From: PVC group bacterium
GTDB lineage: Bacteria; Verrucomicrobiota; Kiritimatiellia; UBA8416; PXDI01
Assembly: GCA_003565095.1 (NCBI GenBank)
Contig: PXDI01000092.1
Coordinates: forward strand, 1 to 6,954
Length of the DNA: 6,954 nucleotides
Direction: 5' to 3'
Positions 6,803 through 6,954 of this stretch are shown here, piece by piece (positions within the stretch are counted from its first letter, which is position 1; the number at the start of each line of letters is the position of its first letter). The notes beneath the pieces were generated by a model, which had not been told where the DNA came from, made no database searches, and saw only the letters and a list, made by a program, of their open reading frames with translations. Both the position numbers and the translations under genes were made by a program.

Positions 6803-6831
6803 ACATTAGTGAAGTTAGTTTTGATGGTCAA
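6803..6831 (-). promoter_or_regulatory. Candidate sigma-70-type promoter for the receptor operon
   Basis: TTGACC (6831-6826) matches five of six bases of the -35 consensus. A 17-base spacer leads to TAATGT (6808-6803), a weak -10 element with three of six matches. Transcription would begin near 6796 and give a leader of about 120 bases containing both small hairpins. The -35 match is good and the -10 is poor, so this is a tentative call. Confidence 0.3.
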
Positions 6832-6837
6832 GACCAT
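6824..6837. promoter_or_regulatory. Perfect 6-2-6 palindrome, operator candidate
   Basis: ATGGTC (6824-6829) and GACCAT (6832-6837) are exact reverse complements two bases apart, and the palindrome overlaps the candidate -35 box. The T-G-G-T ... A-C-C-A core resembles sites used by FadR-type GntR regulators, but spacing varies among these and no regulator gene is in the window. Binding by a repressor at this position would block the promoter. Confidence 0.4.
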
Positions 6838-6954
6838 TGCTGACGCATAACCCTGTTTTGGCGTCTTCGATGGTCGATCTCGCGTCCGACCGGAGATGAA
6901 TGTACCAGCGTCGCGGCTTGCGGGGCAAGAATGGGACGCGATTCAGGGGGACCG

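Larger units (their letters stand above)
6748..6837 (-). pseudogene. Possible broken flagellin N-terminus remnant
   Basis: Read on the minus strand from the ATG at 6837-6835, the frame gives MVLTIKTNFTNVCSHGALTR, then a TAA stop (6777-6775), then SIGLRMKSA in the same frame. Flagellin N-termini commonly read M-A-L-x-I-x-T-N ... A-L-x-R/K at residues 1-20, followed about a dozen residues later by R-L-S-S-G-L-R-I-N-S-A. The first 20 residues fit at identical spacing, and the second motif appears after an apparent in-frame loss of about 12 codons. No further flagellin sequence follows. It could be chance in a non-coding region, and the same bases form the palindrome and promoter candidate described separately. 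Confidence 0.3.

Noticed and set aside
6793..6843. A 16-residue plus-strand frame (MGTNISEVSFDGQDHC)
   Set aside because: No ribosome binding site, no known family, and it runs antisense across the promoter and palindrome candidate.
6673..6954. Cobalamin or other known riboswitch upstream of the TonB-dependent receptor
   Set aside because: Such receptors are often riboswitch-controlled, but the conserved cobalamin B12-box-like core and other familiar aptamer motifs were not found. Only two short hairpins are present.

Overview
The window holds a three-gene cluster, all on the minus strand, so transcription runs from right to left. In order it contains a complete TonB-dependent outer-membrane receptor (4726-6672), a very large exported mosaic protein of 1460 residues (285-4667), and the first 96 codons of a small exported protein that runs off the left edge (1-288). 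The receptor and the large protein are 58 bases apart with no convincing terminator between them. The large protein and the small one share an ATGA stop/start overlap. The simplest reading is one operon whose products all leave the cytoplasm.

The receptor implies a Gram-negative cell envelope. The large protein has the recognisable layout of a PQQ-like beta-propeller family that I associate with the PVC group (Planctomycetota, Verrucomicrobiota, Kiritimatiellota, Lentisphaerota). The small protein's mature N-terminus (CPIPVFRYSVEFWEPDPYR) also resembles uncharacterised PVC proteins. The assignment to PVC rests on recollection of family resemblance; no search was run. A finer assignment is not possible from this window.

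The large protein is the most unusual item. After a signal peptide it has a LamG-like domain, an Ig-like domain, a first set of PQQ-type propeller repeats, an inserted class I (Rossmann-type) methyltransferase-like domain, a second set of propeller repeats ending in a cysteine-bearing block, and a C-terminal malectin-like domain. A SAM-type fold in an exported protein is hard to explain as an ordinary methyltransferase. Together the three genes look like an envelope uptake or surface-binding system: the receptor would import a ligand, the mosaic protein would bind or process something (possibly glycan) at the surface or in the periplasm, and the small protein has an unknown role. The substrate cannot be read from the sequence.

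The 282 bases upstream of the receptor (6673-6954) hold a perfect 6-2-6 palindrome overlapping a candidate -35 box, two small hairpins in the presumed leader, and a short stretch that translates like the start of a flagellin but is broken by a stop. No tRNA, rRNA, CRISPR, insertion sequence or convincing factor-independent terminator was seen.
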